This document shows, piece after piece, positions 21,870 to 34,549 of a stretch of DNA of 64,000 bases (its first letter is position 1; each line of letters begins with the position of its first letter). Made by a program: the position numbers and the translations under genes. The DNA comes from Sorghum bicolor (Eukaryota > Streptophyta > Magnoliopsida > Poales > Poaceae). The stretch covers positions 14,625,344 to 14,689,343 of the forward strand of contig NC_012877.2 of the NCBI RefSeq assembly GCF_000003195.3, in the 5' to 3' direction. The notes under the pieces were generated by a model. That model had not been told where the DNA came from. It worked only from the letters and a program-made list of their open reading frames with translations, and did no database searches.

Positions 21870-24800
21870 ATAACTTGACGATAACCACCCATTGGAACTA
21901 AAAAAATGCAAGGCCGACGTTTCTAGGACCTGCCCCACGAGATTTAACTGCTCCCATTGATCGTCATGCCGCTGCAAGTGTGCCCACTGTCGAAGCCAGT
22001 GTGTTCCCTGAAGAGTACCTGCAAGAAAGATTTTGGTCTGCATCTGTCAAAAACCACTTCGTTTCGGGTTATCCAAATTGCCCAACAGAGCGATGCGGCT
22101 GCCGTTAATAACAATGAATTATACTTTTTCGTCTAAAAGAATATTAAATGGAGTTGAACCGAGCACTTGTGCAACAGAATCATCCTTTCTCCGTACAATA
22201 TTAAACAATGAAGGAAATTTATCCTTAAGAGGTTTATTTCCCAACCAAGTATCACTCCAGAACCTGGTTTGAGATCCATCTTTAATCTTAAATGAGCCAA
22301 GTTCCAAAAAAGAATCTTTGACATTCATTAGGCTTTTCCAAAAATGCGAATCCGATGGTTTTTTAACATAACTTCCTAAAATCTTATTTTTAATATACTT
22401 TTTTCTTAATAATTCCTGCCACATGCCGTCCTCGTTCAAGAATTTGAATAACCACTTACTTAATAAACACTTATTTTGTGTATCCAGATTTTGAATGCCA
22501 ACCCCACCTTGACTCTTTGGCTGACATAACACCTCCCACTTTGCCAACCTATATTTTCTTTTATGCTGATCATTTTGCCAATAGAATCGAGATCTGAAGC
22601 AATCTATTTTTTCTAACACACCACGTGGAACTTCGAAAAACGACATCATAAACATCGGTAAACTAGACAGCACCGAGTTTATAAGAACCAGTCGCCCTCC
22701 TACAGATAACATTTTCCCTTTCCAGCCACTCAGTCTCTTCTCAATTCTATCTTCGATAATCTTCCAATCATTATTATTTAACTTTCTAGTGTTCATAGGA
22801 AGTCCCAGATAATGGAATGGGTAATTACCGACCACACAACCAAACAGTTGCGAATAGAACTCCTCGTATTCTTTTGCTTCACCAAAGCAAAAGATTTCAC
22901 TTTTATGAAAGTTTATCTTTAGGCCCGATAATTGCTCAAAGGTTGTCAATAACAGTTTCATATTGACTGCCTTCTCAATATCATGGCTCATAAAGATGAC
23001 TGTGTTATCCGCATACTGAAGGATTGACAAACCATCCTCGATTAAATCAGGAATAACCCCCTCGACCTGACCTTCCTCTTTCGCTCTGGCAATTAGAATG
23101 GCTAACATGTCGACTACTATATTAAATAGTATCGGCGACATAGGATCACCTTGTCTAAGGCCTTTTTTGGTCTGGAAGTAAGAACCTAATTGATCATTCA
23201 CCTTAATGTTAACATTGCCCCCTTCAGTAAACCTCTGTACCCACTGACACCATTTTTGTGAAAAACCTTTTATTCTCAAAGTTTGTTGTAAAAAACTCCA
23301 TTTAATCTTATCATAGGCTTTTTCAAAGTCTATTTTGAAAATCACGCCGTTCTTCTTTTTGAGTGTAGCTCGTGTATTGTTTCATGCAAAATTACCGCTC
23401 CCTCCATAATATTCCTTCCTGGCAGAAAGGCTGTCTGAGTAGGTCTAATTATTTTCTGAGCTATGGAAGTCAATCTGTTGGTTGCGACTTTAGTGAAGAT
23501 TTTGAAAGATACATTCAGTAAACAGATAGATCTGTATTGCTGAATGACTCTCGCATCCTTCTTTTTTGGCAACAAAATTATAGTTCCAAAATTAAGGCGA
23601 TTCAAATGCAAATTACCTTGATGGAATTCCGAGAACAAAGCCATCAGATCATCCTTTATAACAGACCAGAAAACCTGATAAAACTCTGGAGAAAAGCCAT
23701 CTAGGCCAGGCGCCTTATTATGTTCCATCTGGAAAATCGCAACCCGCACTTCTTCTTCCAAAAAAGGTTGGGTTAGAAACTCATTTTCCAGTTCGGAGAC
23801 TTGTGGAATATCACCGGTTTGAGTCTCATCTAGCTCGATCGGAGTGATCTCTGGTGGACCAAACAAATTCTTATAATAACCAGTAATATGCGCTTTTAGT
23901 TGTGCATCACCAGTTATTAAATTAACCCCATCCTCCAACTGAAAAATTCGAGTTTTTCGATGCCTGCCATTAGCCATTAAATGATAATATTTTGTGTTTG
24001 CATCTCCTTCTAGAAGGTCTTTTAATTTTGCTCTTTGGTACCACTTTATCTCCTCTTCCCTCAACAGCTCAGACAATCGTTCGTTGAGTACATGTTTTAA
24101 ATCCACCTCCTGCTGAGTAAGGAGCATTATTTCCGCTTTTTTATCGAGGGCATCTAGTTTATTCAGAATTGTTTCTTTTTCCTTTTTATACACGCCACTG
24201 ACATTTCTTGCCCATCCTCTTAGATATTGACGAAGCCTGCTTATTTTGGCTTGCCACCGTTCTATAGGCGAGCCACTGACTATTGTACTTTGCCACACAT
24301 CCTTAACCATCTCACAAAATCCTTCCCTCAGCAACCAACCCAATTCAAATTTGAATTGAGGCTGATAATTTGAGGACGGATTATTTGTAGAAAATAGCAG
24401 GGGTGTGTGATCCGAAATTTCCCTAGTCAGTGCTTGAACAGTGGTATGCGAAAACTTAGATTCAAAATCTGTACAAACTAGAACTCTATTTAATCTCTCA
24501 AAAGTCTGAATTGGTAAATTATTTGCCCAAGTGAAATTACGCCCGGACATCTCAATCTCTCTCAAGTTTAAAGAGTCAATCACCGCATTGAATAAAAAAG
24601 GCCACCTATTATTAAAATTAGCATTATTTTTCTCTTGTGGTCGCTGTATGATATTAAAGTCGCCCCCTATAATTATAGGTAAAGCTTCCTTAGAACATAC
24701 ATTGACTATTTCAGATAAGAACAGAGATTTATGTTCTACTTGCGCCGGGCCATAAACTGAAATCAAATTAAACTTAAAGTCATCCTCTCTCCGCCTGATC

Positions 24801-25081
24801 TTAAAGCGAACAAAAAAATCTCCTTCCTCAATCTCCCCTATATCAAAGTTAAGAAGATTAATACCTAGTAACATACCCCCAGACCGTCCCCGCGGAGCCA
24901 TACAATGCCATAAATAATCTCTGCCAGCACATATATTATTTAAAGTGGATTGTGGAAAATTTGCTCTACCAGTTTCCGACAAGGCAATGAAATCTAGGTT
25001 CTTCTCTTTTGTTAACTCATTCAAAAATCTATACTTTTTACAGTCCGCAAATCCATTACAATTCCAAAAAATACCCTTCAT
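21870..25081 (-). pseudogene. LINE ORF2: endonuclease and reverse transcriptase, inactivated
   Basis: The first frame (25081-23342) starts MKGIFWNCNG, an AP-endonuclease start; it shows SETGRANF, GGDFNII and REISDHTPLLF, then the RT region (APGLDGFSPEFYQ). A one-base slip in an A-rich run near 23360 shifts the frame. RT continues from 23345 with IDFEKAYDKIKW, GLRQGDPMSPILFN and the active site QYADNT, where the usual second Asp of YADD is Asn. After LLDEKV (22122) the frame jumps to LCWAIWITRNEVVF, skipping the Cys-rich zf-RVT segment that the related fragment at 13.7 kb keeps, so about 0.4 kb is deleted. The tail (about 22040-21870) is in another frame. In an active element this protein nicks the target and copies the RNA onto it. 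Confidence 0.9.
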
Positions 25082-28000
25082 TGCGACCGACTTTGTGATT
25101 TGCGATTCTTCTTCCTAGAGCCTTTTACAGATGATAAGGGGGTTTGAAGACCCTTAGGGTCACAACCTCCATCACCTAAACCCTCTGCTATCTCCGAGCA
25201 AATTAAATTAAGTGCATCCAAATCCAGAGAATCTTCGAAAGAACAAGCTGAAGCATCGTCCAAAATCTCTTTATTCGAAGTATCAATTGTTTTAAATTCA
25301 GCTATACGTTGTAATTCTAAATTTCTTAAATTTTCTAGTGAATTATGAATCTGAGTAGAATCATCCCCTAACCGAACCCCTATAGAATTGACTGAAAGTA
25401 AAAGACTATTGTCATCCCGGGAAATAAAAGAAAGTGTAAGGGGATTTTTACCTTTATCATTAGCGATCTCCAGGTTGTGGCGCGCTTTCAACTTTGTTGC
25501 CTTCTCTACCGAGTCTTGTTCTGAAGTTGCGGCCGTCCTCTTACTTGATCTCACAGGAGACACTGTCCCACCTTTCTGTCCTTTCAGCTTGTTAAGCTTG
25601 GCAGAGTCATTATTTGGGTTCAAAAGCTTGGCATTCCAATCACCAGTTGGCTCGGCGGTCATCAATATCACTGGATTTGGTTCTCCAGGCTTACTGTTAT
25701 TTTTTGCAGCTTCAACAGAGGGGCTATCCTGCTGACTTGTTCCACTAATACCAGCCTTCTTTGTAGGATGTGGTGTCTGATCCGCTTTTTTTTTATCTAT
25801 GTCCATCGGTTTGTCACCATTTCCCTCCTCTTTAGGGTCATCATCATTAGGATCATCATCCTCATTAGGCTCTTCATCTTCCAATTTAGAATCAAGATCA
25901 AGCAAGATTGGCTCACCCTCAGGCGCCTCCTGCTCCACCCCAAAATGCAACTGGTAGATAAATTCCCCAACGACCACATCTACAAAAGCTGGAATTAGAG
26001 CAGAATCTATCACTGCTACTCTCATTCTTGATCTCCCAAATTTTTTTGTAAACTTAATGTCTACAGATTTGGGTACACCTAGAATTGAGGCAATTGCCCA
26101 AATAATGGGAAATTCCCTAAATTCACTAGGAAGTCCCCGAAACTGTACCAAACTTTCTCAATCTCGTACTTGTAAACATCCTCTTCTGAGCTTTTTTCAA
26201 ATTGAATTTTTCCTTCGAAAGACTTTGTCACCATAGGGCCCCAATTGACCACAGTGTCAAGCCAAACAGTGGAGGGGAAATTAGTGGTGAAGGCATCTTT
26301 TCCTTTCTCCTCAATCTCCCATTTGAACTTCCCTGGTAGTAGTTTTTCCAGTTCCACTGCTAACATTCCAGCAGTAATGGAACCTTCCAATACACGTACC
26401 ACTGCGGATTTCTCTTCCACTTTATCTTTTTGAAACTCAGAAAAAACAGGGATATAATAAAATCCAAGCCCCTCCACAGCATAGCCATAAGGAAGAGCAG
26501 ATAAATTAGTCTTTTTTGCATAAGAACAAGTTTTCGCGACATGCTCTCCGCAGCAAAAATGACAAGAAAGAACTGCTGTGCACTCATGACTTGTGTGCCC
26601 TTTAGTGAGACACCTGAAACAGAAAGGCTTGCCCTTGCTCTTTTTAATACCCTTGGATGACTCTGGTAAATCAACATTCATTGGCTCATTGTCAGGATTA
26701 TGTGGGACAGTGTCTTTTGGTACCTCAGCTGTTGTCTTGTTTTCAACCGGACAATGCGGTGAAAGTTCCAGCTTGCTCCCCTGCTTGTGTAGCCCAGCGG
26801 GAGGGGCCTGGTGAAGCTCCTGGCCAGCCGAGGGGTGGCCGGGCTGGGGATCGGCGAGCACTGCTGAGCCAAGATGGTTATCGGCTGTAACAGCGATGGG
26901 GACACCTCCTGTGGCAGACTTGGTACCCGTTGCAGGCACCGTGGCGTGCTGTTGCTGGGCACCCAAGTTATGCCCCATCTGGTCAGCAATGTGGGCTCCG
27001 GTGCCGTAGTTCCCTCCCCCCATCGGAGTTGGGTTTGGGGTCGCCTGCTGTTGGAACTGTTGACCTCCATATCCTGCACCTCGGCAACGCTTGCCACCAT
27101 AGCCGCCATAGTATGGACGACGGCCACGATTAGCACCGTGAAAACCTTGGTACCCATAGTTGTTCTGGCTGCCATAACCACCATAGCCACCATAGCCGCT
27201 ACGACCTCCACCCACGATTATGGGGAAAAGACCCATAGCCACGGCCGCCTCTCCCTGCAAAACCTGGATCAAACCCCGGATTGAAACCAGGATTAAACCC
27301 CGGGCCTCCCCTTCCGCCTCCTTGCTGCCCGAACCCGCCACCATTAGCGCCCCCTTGCGCCGCCATCCCTTTTCCTTTCACTACTTCGGCAAAGGAACGC
27401 CGACGTGGGGAGGGAGCAGTCGGCGGCGGCAGACTTGGTTTACGGCTGCGACGTGATGCAGTACGAAGAAAAAGAGAACACAAACCCTTTGTGGGCCTAT
27501 AGAATTTGCCAGGCCCAAATTGATACCGGTTAAATTTGTCAAGTTCGCGAGATTTATTTGGAACCGAATCTATCGCCGAAAGAAATTCTCCGTTGCACAC
27601 GGTGGTGTTCACCGTAAGTGGGGCTGGAGCTAACGGAGGAAACGGATCCTGATTCCTGAAATCTCGCCCTTGTTGTTTTTCAAAGTTTTTTGAAAAAATC
27701 GACATTGAATCTCTAACAGCGCTGCCCAGCTCGGGACTTGCAAAGGAGCTCCACCAGTAATCTTCCGGTTCACTAAATTAGAAACGATCGAGTGTGCAGA
27801 CTTGAGTTTATCGGAAGTGTTACCTGCGTTCAGAGCATCTTCCGCTGCGACGAGCTCATCAATGGAGTACCCTGCTTCAAGCGCCAGCTGCACGAACTCG
27901 GGTGTAGAAGGATCCTCGTCCTCGGAATCATCCATTGCATCAGTAGTGGCCCAAAACTTTGAGTGGATTGGTTGCGCTGCATGAATTGGCTTTGGCCGCT

Positions 28001-28250
28001 GGGTCACTGCCGTAACCATCTCCACGCACTGAGATAGTTCTTCGCGGCCACGCTTGACCAGCAGATCAGCATCTGGACCATCTTCTTCCACCACCAAGTT
28101 CGACGGAATCACCTTACGGGAGGTAGGTGCTAGCGTCAGTCTCCTTCTTCGACTCCCAGTTCTGGGTCGCCCGGAGGCTGAACGACCGCGTTGGAACAGT
28201 CCACCTCGCATATGCAGCACTACGCCGAAGCCTTCACGGCGACGACGCAC
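25078..28250 (-). pseudogene. LINE ORF1: Gly-rich, zinc-knuckle RNA-binding protein, frameshifted
   Basis: Four overlapping frames make one broken reading. 28250-27630 carries an acidic segment (DDSEDEDPST). 27705-27199 ends in GFNPGF repeats. 27344-26079 has a Gly/Tyr-rich stretch (SGYGGYGGYGS) and two zinc knuckles, CFRCLTKGHTSHEC and CHFCCGEHVAKTC (about 26620-26530). 26151-25078 begins with a FRGLPSEFREFP segment and ends in a Lys/Arg-rich tail overlapping the ORF2 start by 4 bases. Frame changes lie near 27690, 27215 and 26150. Plant LINE ORF1 proteins bind element RNA. No frame is long enough to be the full protein. Confidence 0.8.
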
Positions 28251-28843
28251 GTCGTGGCGGTGGCGGCTCCAGCCTCACCGACTACTCAGCCGAGTCGGAA
28301 AGCCACCGGATCTGGCTCGCCGACGGCAACGCTTTGAGGACGCGGCCCAGGTACGCTCGGAGAAGACGAGCGGACTGCCGGCGTGGGCGAGGGCACGGGC
28401 GGCGGGGGTGGCGCGGCGCGTCGAGCTGCGCGGCCGCGGGCGAGCTGCGCGGCCGCGGGCGCTGCCGGCCGGGGCGCGAGCAGGGCGGCGGGGCTCCTAT
28501 CGCGAGCAGAGCGGCGGGTCAACCCAGTCGGGCCGTCTTTCATGGGGCGCTGAAGTGAAGATTCGCGATCGGTATGCAGAGTAGAGTAATTCTAGTATCA
28601 CTGGATATGAATTAAGCTTCAATTTATGAATAGCTTCTTATAGCTATTGGGAGCAGCAATTGCTAAACCTTTATTGACTGGAGTGGTCATGTTTTTCAAA
28701 AGGATATTTGATAAGAAAAAGGGAAAGAAAATCTCAAATCACCATTTGAAGGAATAGTCCAACCTTCATTAGATGAAGACCTAATCGATCAAGAATGTGC
28801 AGTAGACAAATAATTTACCTTTGAATTAGCACCTAATCGATCA
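28251..28843. other. GC-rich LINE 5' flank with a 19-bp tandem repeat, then unannotated sequence
   Basis: 28251-28560 is very GC-rich and may be the LINE 5' UTR/promoter or part of an older sequence. CGAGCTGCGCGGCCGCGGG is repeated exactly twice in tandem near 28421-28460. From 28570 the composition turns AT-rich with no feature until the next MITE. Long frames in the GC-rich part are compositional. Confidence 0.45.
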
Positions 28844-29070
28844 AGGCGCTGTTTAGTTCCCAAAATATTTTGCAATTTTTTTCACATTCCCCATCACATC
28901 GAATCTTGCGGCACATGCATGGAGCACTAAATATAGATAAAAAAATAACTAATTACACAGTTTACCTGTAATTTGCGAGATGAATCTTTGAGCCTAGTTA
29001 GTCCATGATTGGACAATATTTGTCAAATACAAACGAAAGTGCTACTATTCCTATTTTGCAAAAAAAAGGA
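28844..29070. mobile_element. MITE, GGCCTTGTTTAG family, copy 3
   Basis: Starts AAGGCGCTGTTTAGTTCCC with family landmarks CATCACATCGAATCTTGCGG, GCACTAAATATAGATAAAAA and TGGACAATATTTGTCAAATAC. The right end is degraded. Confidence 0.7.
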
Positions 29071-29929
29071 AAGCCATAGTCGATAATCTGCAATAGATAA
29101 ATAATATTGTATCAAACAAGAAAGAAACAATAACAAGGGCAAAATTAATATGCCATAGAGTGTAAACATCATGATGTAGAAAATTTTAACCCATCACATG
29201 CATTTCTTTATATAACAGGATCTGTAGGACACACTGTATTGTTTTTTTTTAAAAATAAATACAACAGATGTAACAGTTTTGAGAGCCTTAAAAAATACAG
29301 AATGTGCCTAAAGAGTCCTAAAATATTCTACAAACAACAGGTCTGTAGAATTAAGCTTTATTGTACAAATAGGCATTGGTGCTCAGTGTTTTAAAATGCT
29401 GGTATATAGTCTAATCTTAACCAGGAAATACAAAGAGGCATCTCATATAGGATCTAAACCCACTAACTTAACACAATATTCCAAGAACATAAAATCAAGT
29501 ATAAGTATTGCTCACTTAGCATCTAAGAAATAACTAAGAGAAATAAACAATTGCTATGAATTGCTAATTGCAGATATTATATACAAGATAAGTACCAATT
29601 GGACATAAGCAAGCATCTTGGTATTTATACAAGGCATGGAACACAGATAGTATCATAGTAAATGGATAGAAGTAGGCAGTGAGGAAGTGTAGAAATTTTA
29701 TTAGAACGTAAGCTTCAGTTAGCCTTGTCAGAAGATCATTACAGAGTTCAACAACAACTTCATGCATTCAGCTAAGCCTATGAGCACATAAAAGAATTAT
29801 CATCAAGATACAAAATTTCTACATAAGCACCTGCAGCTTTGACGGTCTTTCAAAAAGTGCTAGAAACAATTCAAAGGATGGATTTTGCTGCAAAATAAGG
29901 TGATTGTTTCAAGTGACAATGAGCATAAA
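29071..29929. other. Intergenic, no gene seen
   Basis: AT-rich sequence with no supported gene or transposon end. It is the left flank of the CACTA element. Confidence 0.35.
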
Positions 29930-29932
29930 AAA

Positions 29933-32900
29933 CACTACCAGAGCAGCGGAAATTCCTGTCGGCTAGAAACTGTCGGGAAAAGCAGTAAAACCGTCAGGAA
30001 ACATATTCCTGTCGGCCAGCCGTCTCGAATTAACCGACAGGAACGACTCGACAGGAAAGATCACTTTTTCCTGGCGGTTGACCTTCAGGAATCTTTTCCT
30101 GACGGCAGTCCTGACGGCCAGCCTAAGAATAGCCCTGGACTAAAATATTGGCCAAATCCTGACGGCATAAGGAAACCAACTACAGAAAGTTAAAAAAAAT
30201 AATTTACAGCAGCAGACCTCATCCTTAATTACAACCTCAGCTGTATGATTTATACATACAGTTCAGATCCATCCATCAAGTTATTGGCATTAGAATGAAA
30301 AAAAGAATACTGCACAAAAGATTGGCATTAGAATGAAAAAATGAATACTACACAAAAGTCTAAATGAGATCTCCAAATGAATGACACCTCAATATGACTT
30401 CTAGTTAACTGTGCTAAAAGTTCTCTACAGAAGTTGGTCTAAACTTGAAATGAAGCAGCAAAAGGATGAGTTTGCAAGGTGCCCACAGCTCTGAATTTGC
30501 TGCAATAAAATAAAATAAAATTTTATTAGATCAACTCTTTGGTTCGACATGTCATATACATATATTGAGTATGAATCTGCAAGGTGATATTTTTAGAATG
30601 TGTCATACTACCTATATTATTTCTGAATTGAAAAAAAAATGAAGGCATCAGCATGTACCAACACAATGTAGACAATTTCAGTCACTTCTCAGATGTGAAG
30701 AAATAGAGTATGTGCATTTTTCACAGAAAATGTTTTGATAATAAATTTCCAATGAGCTTCAGTACTAAATCACCAAGTATATATGTGCAGGCTCCTATCT
30801 CGTGATCAAAATATACCAGATAACAATGACTGACTGTAGAAAAATTGATGCAGTACTTAATAATAGAAAAGAGATGACAGCTATGAGAAAATTTGATACA
30901 ACAAATCTTGAACTAGTACACCATTTTCCTTATGTTACCAATGAGAAAATTTAGCAACCTGAAAGTTTAAATTTAAAACCTAATAAAACACCAAAATGAA
31001 CCTACGAAGGACACTGCATTGTTTATTTCTCTGAATATTGTGCATTCACATTTTACTCTAAAGTCATTGTGCATTCACAATTTACTCTAAACATTGAGCA
31101 AGATCTCAACCAAGATGAATCCTGATTTTTTATTTGATTAACCAAATTTATCCTCTATATCTCAATCTGAACAAACCAAACTTAATCTAAAGGTTGCAGA
31201 ATCAAGATTATGGAAACTAAAATAGAAGAAAATAATCTCAGTCCCTTCAGATAATTACCTTGTGGAGATAATACAAACATTACCTTGTGAAATCCATCCT
31301 GCGCCACTTTGGCCTACCGTCCTAGTCACAAGCTAAGCACTAGATCTGCTTCTGAAAAATCCAAGCTGCTCTGCTCCCAATCAGCAGCTAGCACTAGATC
31401 AGAGAAGACATTAAGGATACGCTAGCACCAAATTTCAGTTGTATTGTAGTTCACACAGATCATGGGAATTGTATTTTAGTTGTCTGCCATTGCAAAAAAA
31501 AAAACTAACAAATCAAGCATGCATCTCGTCCATGGAAAAAATCAATTGCGACCAAATGCAAGAGCAGAGACAATTCCAATTTCGTTGAAATCGATGTGTA
31601 TAGAGTTTCAACTTGCATATGGCAGTGCTCCAACTATTCAACAATAAAGTTCAATGCATGTATCGATTCATCCCTAGCAGATCTATGTATTTGAGAAAAA
31701 AATGCCTAGCAGATCTGAGAAATAGCAGTAGGGGCTCACCTTCAGATGGGAGCACTAGCGTTCTGGAGGAGCTCAAGATGTGCAGACCTGGAGGCGAAAG
31801 CATGGCTTGGACGGACAAGCTCAGCCCCGGCCAGGGTTGCAGCACGGTCGTAGGCCTACAGAACTCGCCTCTGGGGTGGGGGGCGATGGTGGGATGAGAC
31901 GTACCCGAGCTGTGGCAGTGCAGGGTCGGGACGGGAAGCGAACCACTACCTCTCCCTCCGCCTGTGCCTCGCCTACGAATACGCGGCGTCGACGTCCTCT
32001 CATCTGGATCTGGGCGCCGGGCCGCCGGTTGGTGGAGCTGCTGCAGGTGGAGGTGCGCCCCATAGGGCTAGGGCACCGACACAGTTTGAGCGCATGCCGT
32101 GGATGGGGAGGAAGCGAGGGTGGCGGCGTGGATGGGGCGTTGTCCATGGCTGCGCGAAGGGGCGGCCGGTGGTGGCGCGTAGCAAGTGGAAGCAGAAAGA
32201 AAAGATAAGATAGGGTTAGAGCATCTCCAACAGTTTGCCAAATAAAATTGCCATCTTTAAAAATTTGATAAAACAATAAAATTTTATCTCCAACAGTTTG
32301 CTAAATGAGGTTGCTATTTTTAACAACTTGGTATTCCACCCCTCCGCGCGCGCATCTTTACGCGCGCGTATCTCACTTCGCATCGCGAGCTGCAGGCGTC
32401 TCACCGTCGGTACTGCTGTCAGGTGTCAGTTGATGCACAGCACCTTGCCGCCCTTGTGATGTTGCTGTCGGCTGTCAGGTGATGCACCACGCCTCGCCGT
32501 TGTTAGGTGTGCTGATGCTGCTGGTGGCCGGCAGTTTCTGCTTTGTTCCTGACGCGGATGCACTGATTTTGCTGCCTATTTATGAATGCGGATGCTCCTT
32601 GTTTCCTGTTTCTGAATGCAAATCAAAATTTTCATAAGACAATAAACATTGTGGACATTTATTCTACTAGAAACTGAATGAAATATAAATCTAGATAATA
32701 TGCAGGTTCTTTAAGTTGGGAACAGTAGGTCGTGGGCCTATTTTTTAAAAGTTTACTAAGTTAAAATAGCAAACTATTGGAGAGAGTCCGTTTTTTCACT
32801 TGCCATATATTTTAGGGAGTTGACAAATCACAATATTTGCTAAGTGAATTTTAGCAAACTGTTGGAGATGCTCTAAGACTTCTGTCGATGAGGATATTTG

Positions 32901-33089
32901 TGTGCTGGGCGGGCCCCAGTTCTTGACGGTTTATAGTTTTCTGACGGCAACTGCACAACCGACAGGAGAAATAAGTGTCTTCCCTGTCGGTTTTGTTCAG
33001 TCGACAGGAAATATATCTAATCCTATCGGTTTTCATAGCACCGTCAGGTATAAATAGAACCGTCAGGAATGATCCAGAGTCTGGTAGTG
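29933..33089. mobile_element. CACTA (En/Spm) element, non-autonomous, 3.16 kb
   Basis: Ends are CACTACCAGAG and, complemented, CACTACCAGACTCTGG. AAA flanks both sides (29930-29932, 33090-33092), the 3-base target size of CACTA. Subterminal repeats containing CTGTCGG, CCGTCAGG and CCTGACGG crowd both ends (29955-30130 and 32925-33070) in opposite orientation, as transposase-binding arrays do. No transposase is seen. The interior has AT-rich sequence (30200-31600), a GC-rich block (31730-32210) of unknown origin, and a nested element (32216-32876). Confidence 0.85.
32216..32876. mobile_element. Small inverted-repeat element nested in the CACTA element
   Basis: Ends TTAGAGCATCTCCAACAGTT and its exact complement, about 23 bases in all. 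TA or TTA/TAA at the ends could be the target. Related internal blocks (ATCTCCAACAGTTTGCTAAAT, AGCAAACTATTGGAGA) lie near 32290 and 32770, so the ends carry repeated motifs. It contains a GC-rich core with a repeated GCTGTCAGGTG-type block near 32410-32480. Superfamily not assigned. Confidence 0.7.
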
Positions 33090-33092
33090 AAA

Positions 33093-34549
33093 TGATAGAA
33101 AATCCCATCAATCAATGTAGAAGTCCGATAAGAATTGAAAAGGCAGGACCCATACCTAAAAACTAATCAAAAGATCCAGCCACAACTAAAAGCTAGATGG
33201 ATATTTTAGGAAATTAAACCTCAACAGACGCATTTGAAATTTTTTGGAATTTAAAAAAAATGGAGTGAAGATTGAATATAGTAAGTAACACCGTACAAAC
33301 CAGAAGCAGGGGTAGAGCCTGAATCAATCACAGAGGACTAAAAAAGATATAGAGCAGATATAGTAGAAACTAATCAAAAGCACCAGCCGTATGAACTAAA
33401 AGCATGCAATAGATTTAAGAAAAATAAATGCAATAAAATTAAGACGAAGGAGTGGAGTAGTATGGGACTAACTGCATCATCACAAACAATATATTCTTCG
33501 TCGTCCATCAGATCTGAGGGAGAGAGGGAGAGATAGAGTGAGAGAGGACAGAGGGGAGAGAGAGAGAGGAACAGACGGTAATAAGCCATTGGTAATTAAG
33601 CAGTCCAGACAAAGTTATACACTTGCTTAAAAATCATATAAATTAGTTGCTGTAAAAAAACTATCGTCATCATAAAGTTTGAGATGCTCATACAAATTTT
33701 CTAGTAAAAAGAGAAAAAAAGAAACAAAAACACTTGCCTCAATTTCGTTGACGGATCTGGATCTGAGCGAGATTAAGGAGAAACAGTGATGAACTTTCTT
33801 GTAATGAATAGATCTAGTTTAGAGATAGAGGTGAGATAGGGAATGCTAGACAGTAACACTCAAGAAAGAGAGAGAGGAAGAGAGAGATAGATGGAGGCAT
33901 TGAGAGAGAGAGAGTGCTGGAGAGAGAGAGTGTGTGCTGGAGAGACATCGAGAGGGCTAGAGAGAGAGTGGTGGAGGGACAGAGAGAGAGAGCTGCAGAG
34001 AGAGAGAGAGTGGCGATAGGTAGGAGATGGGCGGGAGAGTGAGAGATTGAGGGAGTTAGGAATCAGAGTGCGGCGGCGGCAGGATGGTTCGGAATGGGAG
34101 GTATAGGATATACATTGTGGGAAAAACCTGTGATTGATTGGCTCGAATCATGGAGCAGACATAGCCGTCAGATATGGCATGCGGCCGCAAGCCGTTGTGG
34201 GAAATCCTAGTTGGTGTCTCTCATCGATGTATTGGTGCACGGGAGCGGATGCCATCATGTCAAACACTACAGGCTCTTGTATTTGAATTTTACATCACTA
34301 AAAATATGTTTTTGCTGGCGACGACCACACTATGTCAGAGACTCAGATGGGTCACAACTTCATTAGAGACGGTCATTTCACTGGTCTGTATACGTGACCG
34401 CATCAACAAAAGGAAGAAAACAGATTCATAAGTGAGGCCTTTAGTTCAAGTAGCAAATATGGGTGCATGCTCAATGCCCATTGAGAATTCCAATTAATAA
34501 ATAGGAACCCTAGCGTGGCGGTGACAACCTGAAGCTAGGAAGGTACGGT
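33093..34549. repeat. Intergenic with a long GA-rich microsatellite cluster
   Basis: GA-rich tracts run from about 33510 to 34030, densest at 33850-34020 (repeated GAGAGAGAG interrupted by TG and GT). No gene is supported on either side; the sequence before and after is AT-rich. Confidence 0.6.

Larger units (their letters stand above)
21699..28250 (-). mobile_element. L1-type LINE retrotransposon, near full length, broken
   Basis: Reading on the minus strand: ORF1 (28250-25078), ORF2 with endonuclease and reverse transcriptase (25081-21870), a 3' UTR and an A tail (complement of 21699-21706). The 3' terminal motif CCATTATCTAAAA also ends the small LINE at 13.3 kb. The 5' boundary is uncertain: GC-rich sequence continues to about 28560 and no target duplication was found. 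Several frameshifts, a changed catalytic residue and an internal deletion mean it cannot move on its own. Confidence 0.85.

Noticed and set aside
28054..28584. 176-codon plus-strand frame
   Set aside because: Antisense to LINE ORF1 and GC-rich flank; Arg/Ala-rich composition, no motif.
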